64,000 bases of DNA from Patiriisocius sp047730165. GTDB taxonomy: Bacteria > Bacteroidota > Bacteroidia > Flavobacteriales > Flavobacteriaceae. Position numbers and translations under genes: made by a program. Position 1 is the first letter of the stretch, and each line of letters starts with the position of its first letter. The stretch covers positions 2,859,958-2,923,957 of the forward strand of contig NZ_CP159834.1 of the NCBI RefSeq assembly GCF_047730165.1, read 5' to 3'. Below the pieces are notes generated by a model that ran no database searches, was not told the origin of the DNA, and worked only from the letters and a program-made list of their open reading frames with translations. Of this stretch, positions 63,951 through 64,000 are shown one piece after another.

Positions 63951-64000
63951 ATGCATAAAAAAAAATTAACATTCAAGGGTATTTTGGTTTTTTTATTCAA
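63951..64000 (+). CDS. Start of a probable exported or membrane protein (partial)
   Basis: ATG 63951 opens MHKKKLTFKGILVFLF, a basic N terminus followed by a hydrophobic run, as in signal peptides, and runs off the end of the window. Only 16 codons are visible, so the call is tentative. Confidence 0.35.
   Translation, partial: MHKKKLTFKGILVFLF

Overview
The window looks like the chromosome of a marine Flavobacteriaceae bacterium. The evidence is AT-rich DNA, A-rich rather than Shine-Dalgarno-type leader regions, promoters of the Bacteroidetes form TTG-N17..19-TAnnTTTG, many lipoproteins, type IX secretion (T9SS) C-terminal sorting domains, a bacillithiol-linked YtxJ, DUF4835/PorD-like and DUF5686 proteins, and the gene order ligA-dapA-bamD-rpoZ-coaBC-DUF4835-recN. 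Gene style resembles the Dokdonia/Krokinobacter group, but that is an impression and not a measurement. No phage, insertion sequence, CRISPR array, tRNA or rRNA was seen. One structural RNA, the small SRP RNA, is clear.

Layout. 0.1-10 kb: a broken TlpA-like lipoprotein gene, pheT, a fasciclin-domain protein, DUF2007, an ABC-F ATPase, a cysteine-free thioredoxin-fold lipoprotein, an FSA-type transaldolase and an SDR enzyme. 10-18 kb: the SRP RNA, then envelope proteins (glutamine cyclotransferase, a regulatory-domain membrane protein, a beta-helix-like lipoprotein, a 1.1 kb-residue FG-GAP/ASPIC lipoprotein) and a cold-shock protein. 18-28.5 kb: GNAT, glyA, fahA, an unknown lipoprotein, ytxJ, a decayed T9SS cargo gene, clpB and a 1 kb gene-poor stretch holding a 38-residue membrane-peptide ORF and a frameshifted CsbD-like gene. 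28.5-36 kb: more envelope proteins (histidine phosphatase, M23 peptidase, DUF5686, T9SS-exported cyanophycinase) with smpB and pcm. 36-43.2 kb, plus strand: oxidoreductase, hydroxyacyl-CoA dehydrogenase, DUF1015, yggS, an exonuclease/GIY-YIG fusion, a voltage-gated channel with a zinc ribbon, and miaA. 43.3-48.2 kb, minus strand: a two-component system with coaE, a YbbR protein and a glycosyltransferase. 48.2-58.7 kb, minus strand: a T9SS cargo protein, fabI, recN, DUF4835, coaBC, rpoZ, bamD, dapA, DUF6913-like, ligA. 58.7-64 kb: a second T9SS cargo remnant, LOG-family enzyme, prmC, GNAT, and divergently ribD, an EamA transporter and YigZ, ending with a thioesterase and the first codons of another gene.

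Most of the window is core housekeeping in compact operons with strong intrinsic terminators. I did not find a convincing new multi-gene system. The parts most worth a second look are four decayed genes recovered by reading across stops and frameshifts (two in-frame stops in the TlpA-like lipoprotein; two stops nine bases apart in a fibronectin-type T9SS protein; a single-base frameshift in a CsbD-like gene; an orphan T9SS sorting domain), the ABC-F protein with one canonical and one degenerate ATP site, the channel with a C-terminal zinc ribbon that overlaps miaA, and the 38-residue membrane ORF.
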